Below are positions 39,161 to 48,425 of a DNA stretch of 64,000 bases, piece by piece. Source of the DNA: Winogradskyella sp. (GTDB lineage Bacteria; Bacteroidota; Bacteroidia; Flavobacteriales; Flavobacteriaceae); assembly GCA_002722255.1 (NCBI GenBank), contig PBLD01000003.1, positions 197,336 to 261,335 on the forward strand. The letters are read 5' to 3'. Under the pieces are notes generated by a model. That model saw only the letters and a list, made by a program, of their open reading frames with translations. It had not been told where the DNA came from and did no database searches. Each line of letters begins with the position of its first letter. Position 1 is the stretch's first letter. Made by a program: the position numbers and the translations under genes.

Positions 39161-40967
39161 TATTTTGTGTTTTAGGTAATATAGGCTGAATTATATGTGC
39201 TATTATTATTACTAATATACAACCAAATAAATTGAGCCAGAGATAAGGCATCCAGTCAAAAGCCCAACCAATAATTACAATAAATTGTGTGATAAGTGCT
39301 CCTATAAAGACCGCATTTCCTTTTATGTGTTTAAAGAAAAAGGCCAGTAAGAAAATACCAAGAACATTACCATAGAATATAGAACCGATTATGTTTACGA
39401 GCTGAATTAAGTTTTCAGCCAAATCTGCAAAGCAGGCAATAATTATAGCTACAATTCCCCATCCAAATGTAAACCACTTGGTCATTTTTACCATGTGTGT
39501 TTCACCTTTATCTTCTTTGAGATTTCTACCATACAGATCAATCGAAGTAATCGTTGCTAAAGCATTAATTTCTGATGCCGTTGAAGACATTGCTGCAGAT
39601 AAAATTACAGCCAATAATAAACCGATTAAACCTGTTGGTAAATGATTTAGAATAAACCGAATAAACATGTAATCTCGGTCATTGGTTTGTGTGTCTTTAG
39701 CTGCGTCTTTATAGAGTGTTTTTAGTTCAGCCGACTTGGTTTTGTAAGCTTCGCTTTTAGGGTTAGACTCTAGTTGTTTAACTGATTTTTCAAGAGCGAT
39801 ATAGTTTGCCTTGTATTCTGGGTCAATGGCTTTTTTTATCAAGAATTTAGACTCTAAGCGATACGTTTTTTCAATACTATCTATTTGAAATAATTCTTGT
39901 TTTAATTCAGGGTTTTCATCTTTTGCATAAGCTAAACTGAGTCGTTGCTTCATGTCAAACAATTCTGCTTGCTTATCTTGAAGTGCTCTATATTCATTTC
40001 CATATTCTGAAGCTAAAACGGTTTCCGTAGACTTATCAATAAAATTTAATGGTGAAGGGTTAAACTGATAAAACACAAACACCATAACACCAACCAGTAG
40101 AATAAAGAATTGCATAGGCACTTTTAGAAGCCCGTTAAAAAGTAAGCCCATTTGCATTTCTTTCATGCTCTTACCAGAAAGGTAGCGTTGCACCTGACTT
40201 TGATCTGTACCAAAATACGATAACATTAAAAATGTGCCACCAATTAGTCCTGTCCAAACGGTATAACGATTTTCTAAATCGAAAGAAAAGTCCAGAACCT
40301 GCATTTTTCCTGTAGCACCTGCAATATCAATAGCATCTACAAAAGAGACGTCATTAGGTATAAGATTAATGATGATTATTAGCGCAGCAATCATACCAGC
40401 AAAAATCACAAACATTTGCTGTTTTTGGGTTACAGTTACAGCTTTAGTACCACCAGAAACGGTATAGATAATAACTAAAACACCAATGATGATGTTGAGC
40501 GTTACAATGTTCCAACCTAATACAACAGATAGAATAATGGCAGGAGCGAATATGGTAATACCTGCTGCTAAACCACGCTGAATTAAGAATAAAATAGCAG
40601 TAAGTGTTCTGGTTTTTAAATCGAAACGATTTTCGAGAAATTCGTAAGCCGTATATACTTTAAGTCGATGGTAAATAGGGATAAATACCAGGCAGATGAT
40701 AACCATAGCAATCGGCAAACCAAAATAGAATTGCACGAATCCCATACCGTCCGAAAATGCCTGACCAGTAGTAGATAAAAAGGTAATAGCACTCGCTTGG
40801 GTTGCCATGACGGACAAACCGATAGTCCACCATTTTGTAGAGTTACCTCCTCTAACATAATCCTGAACGTTTTTGCTACCTCTTGTTTTCCATGTGCCAT
40901 AGCCTACAATTACAGCCAATGTAACAATGAGAACAGTCCAATCTATCCAGTCTAAAGTCTGTTGCAT
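39150..40967 (-). CDS. Sodium:solute symporter (SSS family) with inserted charged domain
   Basis: The 605-residue membrane protein has the SSS/SGLT layout: LSVMATQASAITFLSTTGQA, RGLAAGITIFAPAI, VSGGTKAVTVTQKQQ, SYFGTDQSQVQRYLSGKSM and AVILSAAMSSTASEINALAT. It should carry a sugar, vitamin or similar solute with Na+. Between two helices about 110 charged residues (315-428) are inserted and are predicted helical by composition. The gene lies between a 39-residue membrane protein gene (4 bp) and the oxidoreductase gene. Confidence 0.92.
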   Translation of the reverse strand: MQQTLDWIDWTVLIVTLAVIVGYGTWKTRGSKNVQDYVRGGNSTKWWTIGLSVMATQASAITFLSTTGQAFSDGMGFVQFYFGLPIAMVIICLVFIPIYHRLKVYTAYEFLENRFDLKTRTLTAILFLIQRGLAAGITIFAPAIILSVVLGWNIVTLNIIIGVLVIIYTVSGGTKAVTVTQKQQMFVIFAGMIAALIIIINLIPNDVSFVDAIDIAGATGKMQVLDFSFDLENRYTVWTGLIGGTFLMLSYFGTDQSQVQRYLSGKSMKEMQMGLLFNGLLKVPMQFFILLVGVMVFVFYQFNPSPLNFIDKSTETVLASEYGNEYRALQDKQAELFDMKQRLSLAYAKDENPELKQELFQIDSIEKTYRLESKFLIKKAIDPEYKANYIALEKSVKQLESNPKSEAYKTKSAELKTLYKDAAKDTQTNDRDYMFIRFILNHLPTGLIGLLLAVILSAAMSSTASEINALATITSIDLYGRNLKEDKGETHMVKMTKWFTFGWGIVAIIIACFADLAENLIQLVNIIGSIFYGNVLGIFLLAFFFKHIKGNAVFIGALITQFIVIIGWAFDWMPYLWLNLFGCILVIIIAHIIQPILPKTQNNGN

Positions 40968-40971
40968 AAGC

Positions 40972-41091
40972 TTAGGCGAATGAAGCAGTTATAAAATAAA
41001 ATAATACAATGTAAAGTGCATTTGCGATGAGTACGATGGTGTACATCTTGTCCCATTTTTGCTTTGGTTGCGGTTGATCTTGGTTCTGCAT
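40972..41091 (-). CDS. Small membrane protein upstream of the symporter
   Basis: A 39-residue protein, MQNQDQPQPKQKWDKMYTIV then LIANALYIVLFYFITASFA, with a hydrophilic N-terminus and one membrane helix. It fits between the PIG-L gene and the symporter gene with 4 and 12 bp gaps on the same strand. It could be an accessory subunit of the symporter. The size and context make it plausible, and no family is recognised with certainty. Confidence 0.75.
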   Translation of the reverse strand: MQNQDQPQPKQKWDKMYTIVLIANALYIVLFYFITASFA

Positions 41092-41103
41092 TTTAATAAA
41101 GTA

Positions 41104-43623
41104 TTAGTTTTTAAGTTTATTAGTTTCTTCTTTACCAGCAGAAAGCAGATTGGCAAAAAGACGATATGCACCAGAGACACCAGCAGGAAACTCTCTAAAA
41201 AAGCTTAAACCAGTGTATATGTAGTTACCTTTTCCGTATTTGGCAACCAAGAGACTCCCTTCTTTAGGCGATTCACCTTTATCATTCATGGATAGAAGTG
41301 GTGTAAATTCTTCTGACCATTCATTTGGAAAATATAAACCACGTTCTTGTACCCAACCTTCAAAATCTTGTGTTGTAATTTTATTAGGAAAATTTAAAAT
41401 TGAATGGTTAGGATTAAGTATTGTTACTGTGGCATTTTCATCAGTAACACGATCTCTTGAGAGTTGTAAATGGTATGGTGCTAAGTCATCAACTTTTAGA
41501 CGTCTGTTAGTATTATACTGTACAATAAGATTTCCACCTTCTTTAACATAGTGTAGTAAGAATTTTTGTTTGAATTTTAATTCATCTAAGATGTTATAAG
41601 CTCTGATACCAACAACAATTGCATCAAAATTAACCAGATTTTCAGCTGAAATTTGTTCAGGTTTTATGATGGTAACGTTGTAGCCAATTTGTCTTAAACT
41701 CTCTGGTACTACATCGCCAGCACCTTCAATATAGCCAATGTTATTGCCTCGTTTTTCAATATCTAAACGCACTACTTTACTTTCGCTAGGCATCAATACA
41801 GTTTGAAAAGGAATATGACTGTAATCGATCTCAATAAGTTCGTCTGTATAAAAATTATCGTTGATGTTTACCATTGGTGTAATAAGACCTTCGCTTTGAT
41901 TTTTTGGAGGAATTACAGTAAATACAACTTTTTGAACATCGCCTTTATTTACAATTTCAATTTTTTGCTTTTGTGGAAATACACTCCAGTCATTAGGATA
42001 AGCCATTTGCACATAGCCTTCAATAGCATCTCTACCAGCTTTTACAGTAACTTCGATTTCCTTTTGTTGATCGTTGTCAAAAATGAAAACTTTGTCAGAT
42101 ATACTTGCAGAGACTTCTGGAATAATTTCAAAAGGTCTATACAGTTCTCCTTTATCTGGCTCAGAATAACGATAGATAACTGGTTTTGTAAAGGTTATTG
42201 GAGTTCCTTCAATATTGAGGTTAAAGTCAACAAAAACAGCTCTTGGTGTTTCAGGACGACCAATTAAATCCTGGTTGTCTACATGATACATACCAAGTGT
42301 ACTTTTTTTATTTAACCAATATGGAGTAGTGTAAGTAGTGTTGTTTGGTATGGTAATGCCTTCATCAAAATTTAAACGTTGATTGTTCTGCATTTTCATG
42401 TTTTTTGAAGTGCCACTGTTTAGGGTAGAAAGTTTGTAAGACACTAAATCTATTGTGGCATTACTTCGGTTTAAAGCTTCAATATTAAGACTAACAGTTG
42501 TGTTTGGTGCAGTATAAGGTACATTTGCTGAAGCTTCCAGATATAAGCCTGCACAAGCTTCAATAATTGTTTTTAGTTCTTTGGTTTTAACTGATTTCCA
42601 ATGCTCATCTTCTATATTTTGAAGTAGTTTGTAGGCTTCTAATAATTGTGGTAGGTGTGTCGCAGGATTTCTAAAATTAAAATTTTGCTCTACCTTGTAT
42701 AGAATGTTTCCAACGGCTTTTCCACCTTTAACACGACTCCAAGAGGTATCGATACCTTCAAAAATATTGTTGCTGCCATTTAGAGGTTCGCCTTTAAGAA
42801 ACTCAATATATTCTTCTTGTGTGCCCCTTTGAGACAAACGCCCAAACCCTTGACATAAATGCTGACTGCTTGCAATAGCTGCAACTTCATTGTTAGATAA
42901 GCCTTTAGAAGGGTAGTAGACACCAATATCAAAATTTAGCATGTTGGTTTTGTCAGCTTCTTCAAACTTTTCCTGACTACCGTAGAACCACCAAGAGGTA
43001 TTAAAAAAGATACGTTTTGGTTGCCAGGTATCCGTAAGCTGTAATTGCGAAGCATATTTTGAAGCATCGTTAGCCAAATCAAAAGCCTCCATACTTAACA
43101 TGGCAGAGCTTGTATGATGACCATGGGTTGTACCTGGCGATCTGTGATCGAAACGATTAATGATGACGTCTGGCTTAAAATTTCTAATCGTCCAAACGAC
43201 ATCAGATAATACTTCGTCTTTGTTCCAGATGGTTAAAGTTTCGTCAGGGTGCTTAGAGTAGCCAAAGTCGTTAGCTCTAGAAAAACGTTGTTCGCCACCA
43301 TCTACACGACGAGCTGCTAATAATTCTTGAGTTCTTATGACTCCGAGAAGTTCTCTAATTTCTGGTCCAATGAGATTTTGTCCACCATCTCCACGTGTTA
43401 ATGAAAGGTAAGCAGTTCGCGCTTTCACCTGGTTAGACATGTAAGAAATTAATCGTGTATTTTCATCATCTGGATGCGCTGCGACATAAAGTACTGAGCC
43501 TAAAACATTAAGTTTTTGGACGGCTTCGTATATTTCTGAGGAATTAAGTTTTTTGGGTTGTTGTGCTGATAAAGTAGTTAAACAGCTAAAAACAAAGAGA
43601 ATACAGAGTCTAATCTGAAACAT
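41104..43623 (-). CDS. PIG-L family deacetylase, secreted, multidomain
   Basis: The 839-residue protein has a signal peptide (MFQIRLCILFVFSCLTTLSA). The PIG-L domain starts with LYVAAHPDDENTRLISYMSN, whose HPDDE is the zinc and catalytic motif, and has VDGGEQRFSRANDFGYSKHP and RSPGTTHGHHTSSAML. Long beta-rich domains follow, and a C-terminal glutamine amidotransferase-like fold (LRQIGYNVTIIKPEQISAEN, VKEGGNLIVQYNTN). It would remove N-acetyl groups from an amino sugar conjugate in the periplasm. The substrate is unknown. Confidence 0.92.
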   Translation of the reverse strand: MFQIRLCILFVFSCLTTLSAQQPKKLNSSEIYEAVQKLNVLGSVLYVAAHPDDENTRLISYMSNQVKARTAYLSLTRGDGGQNLIGPEIRELLGVIRTQELLAARRVDGGEQRFSRANDFGYSKHPDETLTIWNKDEVLSDVVWTIRNFKPDVIINRFDHRSPGTTHGHHTSSAMLSMEAFDLANDASKYASQLQLTDTWQPKRIFFNTSWWFYGSQEKFEEADKTNMLNFDIGVYYPSKGLSNNEVAAIASSQHLCQGFGRLSQRGTQEEYIEFLKGEPLNGSNNIFEGIDTSWSRVKGGKAVGNILYKVEQNFNFRNPATHLPQLLEAYKLLQNIEDEHWKSVKTKELKTIIEACAGLYLEASANVPYTAPNTTVSLNIEALNRSNATIDLVSYKLSTLNSGTSKNMKMQNNQRLNFDEGITIPNNTTYTTPYWLNKKSTLGMYHVDNQDLIGRPETPRAVFVDFNLNIEGTPITFTKPVIYRYSEPDKGELYRPFEIIPEVSASISDKVFIFDNDQQKEIEVTVKAGRDAIEGYVQMAYPNDWSVFPQKQKIEIVNKGDVQKVVFTVIPPKNQSEGLITPMVNINDNFYTDELIEIDYSHIPFQTVLMPSESKVVRLDIEKRGNNIGYIEGAGDVVPESLRQIGYNVTIIKPEQISAENLVNFDAIVVGIRAYNILDELKFKQKFLLHYVKEGGNLIVQYNTNRRLKVDDLAPYHLQLSRDRVTDENATVTILNPNHSILNFPNKITTQDFEGWVQERGLYFPNEWSEEFTPLLSMNDKGESPKEGSLLVAKYGKGNYIYTGLSFFREFPAGVSGAYRLFANLLSAGKEETNKLKN

Positions 43624-43756
43624 GAGGTTATTTAGTTAGTGTGCTTTTCAAATATAAAAAAGTTGGTTACTATAACCTTGTTTTTAGGGTTTGTTTAACG
43701 TTGGGTTTTTGAGATGTGAGATACCAGAAGTTAGAATTGAGAAATGTGTACTGTAA

Positions 43757-44194
43757 CTATGGTAAATAATCTCGGTGAAAACTTGTAATAATAATGACGA
43801 ATTTTTCAAACAATGCGCCAAAATTCATTAAAAATGAAATAACAAATACGATATAAACATTCTTTCCGAATTTTTTGTGTAATAGAACTAAAGGAAGAAG
43901 ACAATTAAAAAACAACATCAGCCAATATGCCCAAGCATATGGCCCTGTAGCTCTTTTTATAAATGCATAATTGCCGGAGTGAGGTAAAATAAGTATGAGT
44001 AGCCAGCATAATATAGTTATAACACAATAGCTGATTATTATCCACTTAATAAATTTTAAAGGTACAGCTATACTATTTGAATCAATGGATATTTTTAGGA
44101 TGATAAGTAATAATACAGGTAGATAAATAAAGGAAATGATGTACCTACTTATGAATATTGGGATTTCAAAAAGTTTATCTGCTAACTCCATCAA
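43757..44194 (-). CDS. Orphan ActC/NrfD C-terminal-like membrane protein
   Basis: The 145-residue protein has four hydrophobic helices. The second half, ATGPYAWAYWLMLFFNC then NFGALFEKFVIIITSFHRDY, closely follows the C-terminal part of ActC, the NrfD-like subunit of alternative complex III, as I recall it (GPYxWAYW, GMWFERFVIIVTSLHRDYLP). It ends exactly after HRDYLP, where ActC continues with SSW and another helix. No other act or nrf genes lie nearby. It begins 6 bp downstream of corA on the same strand. It may be a truncated remnant or a protein with a new role. Confidence 0.75.
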   Translation of the reverse strand: MMELADKLFEIPIFISRYIISFIYLPVLLLIILKISIDSNSIAVPLKFIKWIIISYCVITILCWLLILILPHSGNYAFIKRATGPYAWAYWLMLFFNCLLPLVLLHKKFGKNVYIVFVISFLMNFGALFEKFVIIITSFHRDYLP

Positions 44195-44200
44195 GCTAAG

Positions 44201-45283
44201 TTATAACCACTTTTTTCGTTTGAAGTAATAGAGCATTGCTAAAAAGAGTAGAACCATTACTCCAATGAGTATGTGGTAACTGTATTTATAATGTAATTCT
44301 GGTATGTTGTCAAAGTTCATACCGTAGATACCAGCAATAAAGGTAAGCGGAATAAAAATGGTGGCAATAATGGTAAGGACTTTCATCACTTCGTTCATTT
44401 TATTGCTAATGGTGGTCATGTACATATCCATTAAACTCCAGATCATTTCACGATAAATATCAATGTTTTCAGAGACTTGAATTAAATGATCATAAATATC
44501 TCTGAAAAAGTTAATTGTACGTTTGTAAATGAGTGGATGCTCACCTTTTTCAATACGGTTTATAATTTCACGAAGTGGAAAAATTGCACGACGGACTTTT
44601 AGAATTTCACGTTTAAGTTGTTGTACTTCAACATTAATATTTTCTCTGGCATTACCAGAAAACAATTCGGTTTCTAAATCTTCAATTTTGTTGCCTAAGG
44701 TTTCAATGATACTAAAATAATTATCTACAATAGCATCAATTAATGCGTACATTAAATAATCAGATTTTAAACCTCTTATTCTTCCATTAGACAACCGCAG
44801 TCGCTCTCTAATAGACCCAAAAACATCTCCTTCGGATTCTTGAAAAGTTAGCACATAGTTTTTGCCAAGTACGATGCTAACTTGTTCTATTACAATATTT
44901 TCTTCGTCATCGTAATACAGCATTTTTAAAACTACAAAGAGATAATCATCATATTCGTCTATTTTTGGTCTTTGAGAAGTGTTAACAATATCTTCTAAAA
45001 CCAGTGGATGAAGGTCGTATTGTTTACCAATATCTTCAATTTTGTCTGTATGTTTTAGTCCATCGACATTTATCCAGGTTACCGAATCTGTTTCTTTATA
45101 ATTAACAGCATCTTCAATATTTAACAAAATAGATTCTTCAATATGATCTTTTGTGTAATCGAAGCATTCTACATGAAAATCTTTGTCTGACTTTTTGCCA
45201 GTATATATTAGCGTTCCAGGAACCTGACCAATATGTTTTTTAGATTCTTGGGTGCGTTTTTTCTTAGTTCGTCTTTTAATCAT
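44201..45283 (-). CDS. corA: Magnesium/cobalt transporter CorA
   Basis: The 360-residue protein has a large cytosolic domain (WINVDGLKHTDKIEDIGKQY, HPLVLEDIVNTSQRPKIDEY) and two C-terminal membrane helices with the pore signature YGMNFDNIPEL (the GMN motif). As a pentamer it imports Mg2+ and similar ions. The N-terminus (about residues 1-20) is very basic. It is followed by the ActC-like gene and preceded by an MscS-like gene with a 3-bp gap. Confidence 0.95.
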   Translation of the reverse strand: MIKRRTKKKRTQESKKHIGQVPGTLIYTGKKSDKDFHVECFDYTKDHIEESILLNIEDAVNYKETDSVTWINVDGLKHTDKIEDIGKQYDLHPLVLEDIVNTSQRPKIDEYDDYLFVVLKMLYYDDEENIVIEQVSIVLGKNYVLTFQESEGDVFGSIRERLRLSNGRIRGLKSDYLMYALIDAIVDNYFSIIETLGNKIEDLETELFSGNARENINVEVQQLKREILKVRRAIFPLREIINRIEKGEHPLIYKRTINFFRDIYDHLIQVSENIDIYREMIWSLMDMYMTTISNKMNEVMKVLTIIATIFIPLTFIAGIYGMNFDNIPELHYKYSYHILIGVMVLLFLAMLYYFKRKKWL

Positions 45284-45286
45284 AAT

Positions 45287-45820
45287 TTAAAGAATACTGC
45301 TATCGTCTAAAGCATCTTTCTCCATTAAAGTTACAGCTTTTTGAAGAATTAAGTTATTTGGGTAAGTAACTAAATCGCCATTGTCTTCTCTAAGGATGAG
45401 TTGAAATGCTCTAATGTCTTCTATAATGGCTTCAACAGGATAATCTTTGTCGTGTATTTTAATCTTATCGCCAACCTTGTAAGGGAATGAAAAAAACATA
45501 ATTACTCCAGAAGTTATGTTGCTTAAAATAGACCAAATAGCAAATAAGGCTATACCAATAACAGCAAATACAGACGAAAACACTAGGGTAATATCACTAG
45601 TTTTAGCACCGAGAATAAAGGCTTCTATCAACAAAGCCAACAGTACCAAGGTTACTGTTGCATAGCGACCAATTAGTGCAGCTCTGGCTTCGGTAGTTCC
45701 ACTTTTTTTTCCAATTTTATTTACTGCGACAACAATTATCGCTCGTATAATTAGCATTACAACAAGAACAATAATGGAGTAGATAATCTCGGATTGATAA
45801 GTTTCAAAGAAATTTGACAT
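45287..45820 (-). CDS. Small-conductance mechanosensitive channel family protein (MscS)
   Basis: The 177-residue protein has three N-terminal hydrophobic helices and the MscS pore and beta domain: FAIWSILSNITSGVIMFFSF then PYKVGDKIKIHDKDYPVEAI and TYPNNLILQKAVTL. The C-terminal cytoplasmic part is short compared with MscS of about 280 residues, so the vestibule is reduced. It should gate on membrane tension and release osmolytes. It is cotranscribed with corA. Confidence 0.9.
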   Translation of the reverse strand: MSNFFETYQSEIIYSIIVLVVMLIIRAIIVVAVNKIGKKSGTTEARAALIGRYATVTLVLLALLIEAFILGAKTSDITLVFSSVFAVIGIALFAIWSILSNITSGVIMFFSFPYKVGDKIKIHDKDYPVEAIIEDIRAFQLILREDNGDLVTYPNNLILQKAVTLMEKDALDDSSIL

Positions 45821-45861
45821 AGCGTATTAAGGTTAGTATACAAACAAAGGTAGCTATTATT

Positions 45862-46791
45862 CTATTGTAACTTTAGGGTAGTTCTTAAACTTTCATCAAC
45901 ATTATTATTTTTATTCCAATAGGTTGATTTAATCGTTTCTAGCTTTGTGGCTTTAGTTGTTAAAGTCTTTGCAGATGCACCAAATCCGCTTGTTGATGTT
46001 TCTTCCCAACTTAAAATTTCGAAAGGAAATACTGTGTTATAATTAATTTTTAAGCTTCGGTTTAATTCAGGATAGTTTAAAGTATATGTACCATCAGTTA
46101 AGTTTGCAAAAGCTTTGTAAGCTTTGATGTCTTTATGTGATAATCTTATAAATTCTAATGATGGAATAATACTGATTTCACCAACAGGTAAGGTGCTAGG
46201 ATTTATTCTCAGTTTAGTCCAAAGTTCGTTTTCTGTCCATGTTTTTCCAAGTTTAAAATTTTGATCCGCTTCACCTTGAAAATAGGAGTGCGACATAATT
46301 TCAAATTGATTACGATTGTTAAGTTGCGTGTACACATGGCCACACCATTCTTGTATAGATGCTGATACTTTTACTGCGTGCTGATTATTAGCTACAGGGA
46401 AAAACGTACTCTGCATAATACTATACGGATAAATACCAGTGTTGAATTTTTTGGTTGCATTTAATTTTAAAACAGGAGTGTTTTTGTCACTGTAATTATC
46501 TGCTTTTACTTGAACGTCTGGTAAAAAATCTTCAGTAACAAAAACTAAAACGGCTTTGCCATCTCTTATTTCACCATAACGCGCTTGTTCTAGTTTGTAA
46601 GATGTAATTTCTGCTTCACCAGCATACCAATAGTCTTTAAATGCTTGCGATAACTCTTCTTTAGGCTGTTTTTCTTCAATCTCTGGACGTAAGTTTTCTG
46701 AGATTTCCGAAGTGGTTTCAACTGTTTCTTTACAACTTTGAAATGCAACTACTAAAATTGTGAGTATAAAAAGTAACTTTTTCATCAACAT
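45862..46791 (-). CDS. Conserved lipoprotein of unknown function
   Basis: The 309-residue protein has a lipoprotein signal with lipobox VAFQSC. Blocks include QAFKDYWYAGEAEITSYKLE, QARYGEIRDGKAVLVFVTED and PYSIMQSTFFPVANNQHAVK, WCGHVYTQLNNRNQFE. No catalytic motif is recognised. In related genomes this gene near maf is sometimes labelled septum formation inhibitor, which seems to be a label carried over from its neighbour. An ATG two codons later (46785) is an equally likely start. Confidence 0.78.
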   Translation of the reverse strand: MLMKKLLFILTILVVAFQSCKETVETTSEISENLRPEIEEKQPKEELSQAFKDYWYAGEAEITSYKLEQARYGEIRDGKAVLVFVTEDFLPDVQVKADNYSDKNTPVLKLNATKKFNTGIYPYSIMQSTFFPVANNQHAVKVSASIQEWCGHVYTQLNNRNQFEIMSHSYFQGEADQNFKLGKTWTENELWTKLRINPSTLPVGEISIIPSLEFIRLSHKDIKAYKAFANLTDGTYTLNYPELNRSLKINYNTVFPFEILSWEETSTSGFGASAKTLTTKATKLETIKSTYWNKNNNVDESLRTTLKLQ

Positions 46792-46812
46792 AAAATTTTT
46801 AATAAGAATGCT

Positions 46813-46854
46813 TGTCAGTAATATAATGGTACGGAGAGACGAAGTTTACTGACA
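46813..46854. repeat. Intergenic inverted repeat
   Basis: TGTCAGTAA (46813-46821) and TTACTGACA (46846-46854) are perfect 9-bp arms around 24 bp. There is no T-run, so it is not a usual terminator. It lies between the maf gene and the lipoprotein gene. Confidence 0.5.
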
Positions 46855-46897
46855 GGCAGGAGCCCAAAATGAGCTTTCTTACAAAGTTACAATCTAC

Positions 46898-47488
46898 TTA
46901 AGTGTTGGCAATGGTATTTAACGTTTCGTAAAGTAAATGTGTAGGTAGGCCTACTACGTTGTTATAAGAGCCTTCAATATTGGTGATTCCTATGGCTCCA
47001 ATCCATTCTTGTATGCCATAAGCACCAGCTTTATCTAATGGTTCATACGTGTTTACGTAGTACCAGATTTCGTCATCTGTTAATGCCTTAAACGTAACTT
47101 TAGTAATGGTATTTACAACTTTTTGTTGGGTTAGTTGAGTGAAACAGATTGAGGTCATTACCTCATGGGTTTTGTTACTTAGCGATTTAATCATCCTAAA
47201 GGCATCATCCTTGTCTTTTGGTTTTTCAACAGCTTTGTTGTCTAACCAAACAATAGTGTCGCTGGTAATTAAAATGTCTTTTTCTTTGAGTTGCCTTTTA
47301 AAGGCTTCAGCTTTTAATTTTGCTAAATAATCTGTGATTTCAGTGCCTTTTAAAGTATTAGGATAAACTTCTTCAACAGGGTGAAGACGCACTTCAAAAT
47401 CTATATTCATAGACTTTAAAAAGGCATGGCGTCTTGGAGAAGCAGATGCTAAAATGATATTATAATCTTTTAGTTTGTCGTTTAACAT
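46898..47488 (-). CDS. maf: Maf family nucleotide pyrophosphatase
   Basis: The 196-residue protein has the Maf motifs ILASASPRRHAFLKSM, the catalytic ITSDTIVWLDNKAVEKPKD, and GAYGIQEWIGAIGITNIEGS with NVVGLPTHLL. Maf proteins hydrolyse nucleoside triphosphates such as dTTP, UTP or modified nucleotides, and some affect septum formation. It is coupled to the UbiA gene with 1 bp between. The length is normal. Confidence 0.95.
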   Translation of the reverse strand: MLNDKLKDYNIILASASPRRHAFLKSMNIDFEVRLHPVEEVYPNTLKGTEITDYLAKLKAEAFKRQLKEKDILITSDTIVWLDNKAVEKPKDKDDAFRMIKSLSNKTHEVMTSICFTQLTQQKVVNTITKVTFKALTDDEIWYYVNTYEPLDKAGAYGIQEWIGAIGITNIEGSYNNVVGLPTHLLYETLNTIANT

Positions 47489-47489
47489 A

Positions 47490-48416
47490 TTAATTTAAAA
47501 CAAAAGGATAAAGACTCATAGAAAGCATACCTGTGAGCATAACTAGTTTCAACATCAAGCTAATATGCTTGTAGTGCGATTGCTGTTCTGCACTAAAAAT
47601 GTTTATGGTAATGTAGATTAGTGGTGCGACAACAAATACTAAAAAGTAACCTACTAAAATTTGTTGCGTATATAAACTCGTGATAATGTAATACACAACT
47701 GCAAAAAGAGGAATTAAAGATAGCACAAACGCAATTTTTGTAGCTCTATCTCTTCCTAAAACTATTGGCATGGTTTGCATACCAACCTTATGATCTCCAT
47801 TAATATCTTCAATATCTTTTATAACTTCTCTAACTAGATTTATTAAGAAAGCGAAAATAGCATAGTCCCTTATGATTTCTAAAAAAGGCATGTTGGCTAC
47901 ATTATTAAATGACATCATAGAAGGGATTAATTCAAAAACACCAACCACCAAAATACTTAGTGCCACAACAATAGAAACCACAATATTCCCTATTAAAAAC
48001 ATCTGTTTTAGTGCAGTAGAGTAGATGTACAGCAACGCAGAGCTAATAAAAAATACTACAAAAAGAGAAGAATAATTAATGTGATATGATAGGTAAAAAC
48101 CCAATCCAACACCAATGACATTTAGAAGCATGAAGTAGGTGTAGCCATCCTTTTCTGAAATGTGCTTATTGATGATGACTTTACTTGGTTTGTTAACCTT
48201 ATCTGTGTCAATATCATAAATATCGTTTATAATATATCCGCCAGCTGCAATACATAATGTAGCTATAACCAAAATAATAAAAGCAAAAGTACTGAGAGTA
48301 GTTGTAACACCTTGACTTTCATTAAATGGAAGCAACAAAGCGTATTTAATTAAGATTTGCACAAGGGCAATCATAATTAGGTTTTTCCAACGGATTAGAT
48401 TAAGAAAATGAATCAT
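47490..48416 (-). CDS. UbiA family prenyltransferase
   Basis: The 308-residue membrane protein has about nine helices and the two Asp-rich motifs of UbiA enzymes: NDIYDIDTDKVNKPSKVI (first) and REVIKDIEDINGDHKVGMQT (second). It attaches a polyprenyl chain to an acceptor. In Bacteroidota this gene is often named geranylgeranylglycerol-phosphate geranylgeranyltransferase, but the acceptor cannot be known from sequence. It stands in the conserved maf-UbiA-kdsC block. Confidence 0.9.
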   Translation of the reverse strand: MIHFLNLIRWKNLIMIALVQILIKYALLLPFNESQGVTTTLSTFAFIILVIATLCIAAGGYIINDIYDIDTDKVNKPSKVIINKHISEKDGYTYFMLLNVIGVGLGFYLSYHINYSSLFVVFFISSALLYIYSTALKQMFLIGNIVVSIVVALSILVVGVFELIPSMMSFNNVANMPFLEIIRDYAIFAFLINLVREVIKDIEDINGDHKVGMQTMPIVLGRDRATKIAFVLSLIPLFAVVYYIITSLYTQQILVGYFLVFVVAPLIYITINIFSAEQQSHYKHISLMLKLVMLTGMLSMSLYPFVLN

Positions 48417-48425
48417 TTACAGGGA

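Noticed and set aside
41803-42267. 154-residue reading frame opposite the PIG-L gene
   Set aside because: It is antisense to a well-supported gene and has no domain or promoter.
43624-43756. GTTTAAC near 43690 as a third copy of the light operator
   Set aside because: The second arm GTTAAAC at 14 bp distance and the correctly placed -7 box are missing.
45862-46791. Label septum formation inhibitor Maf for the lipoprotein
   Set aside because: Maf motifs (ASASPRR and the catalytic Asp region) are in the neighbour at 46898-47488. This protein has a lipobox and none of them.
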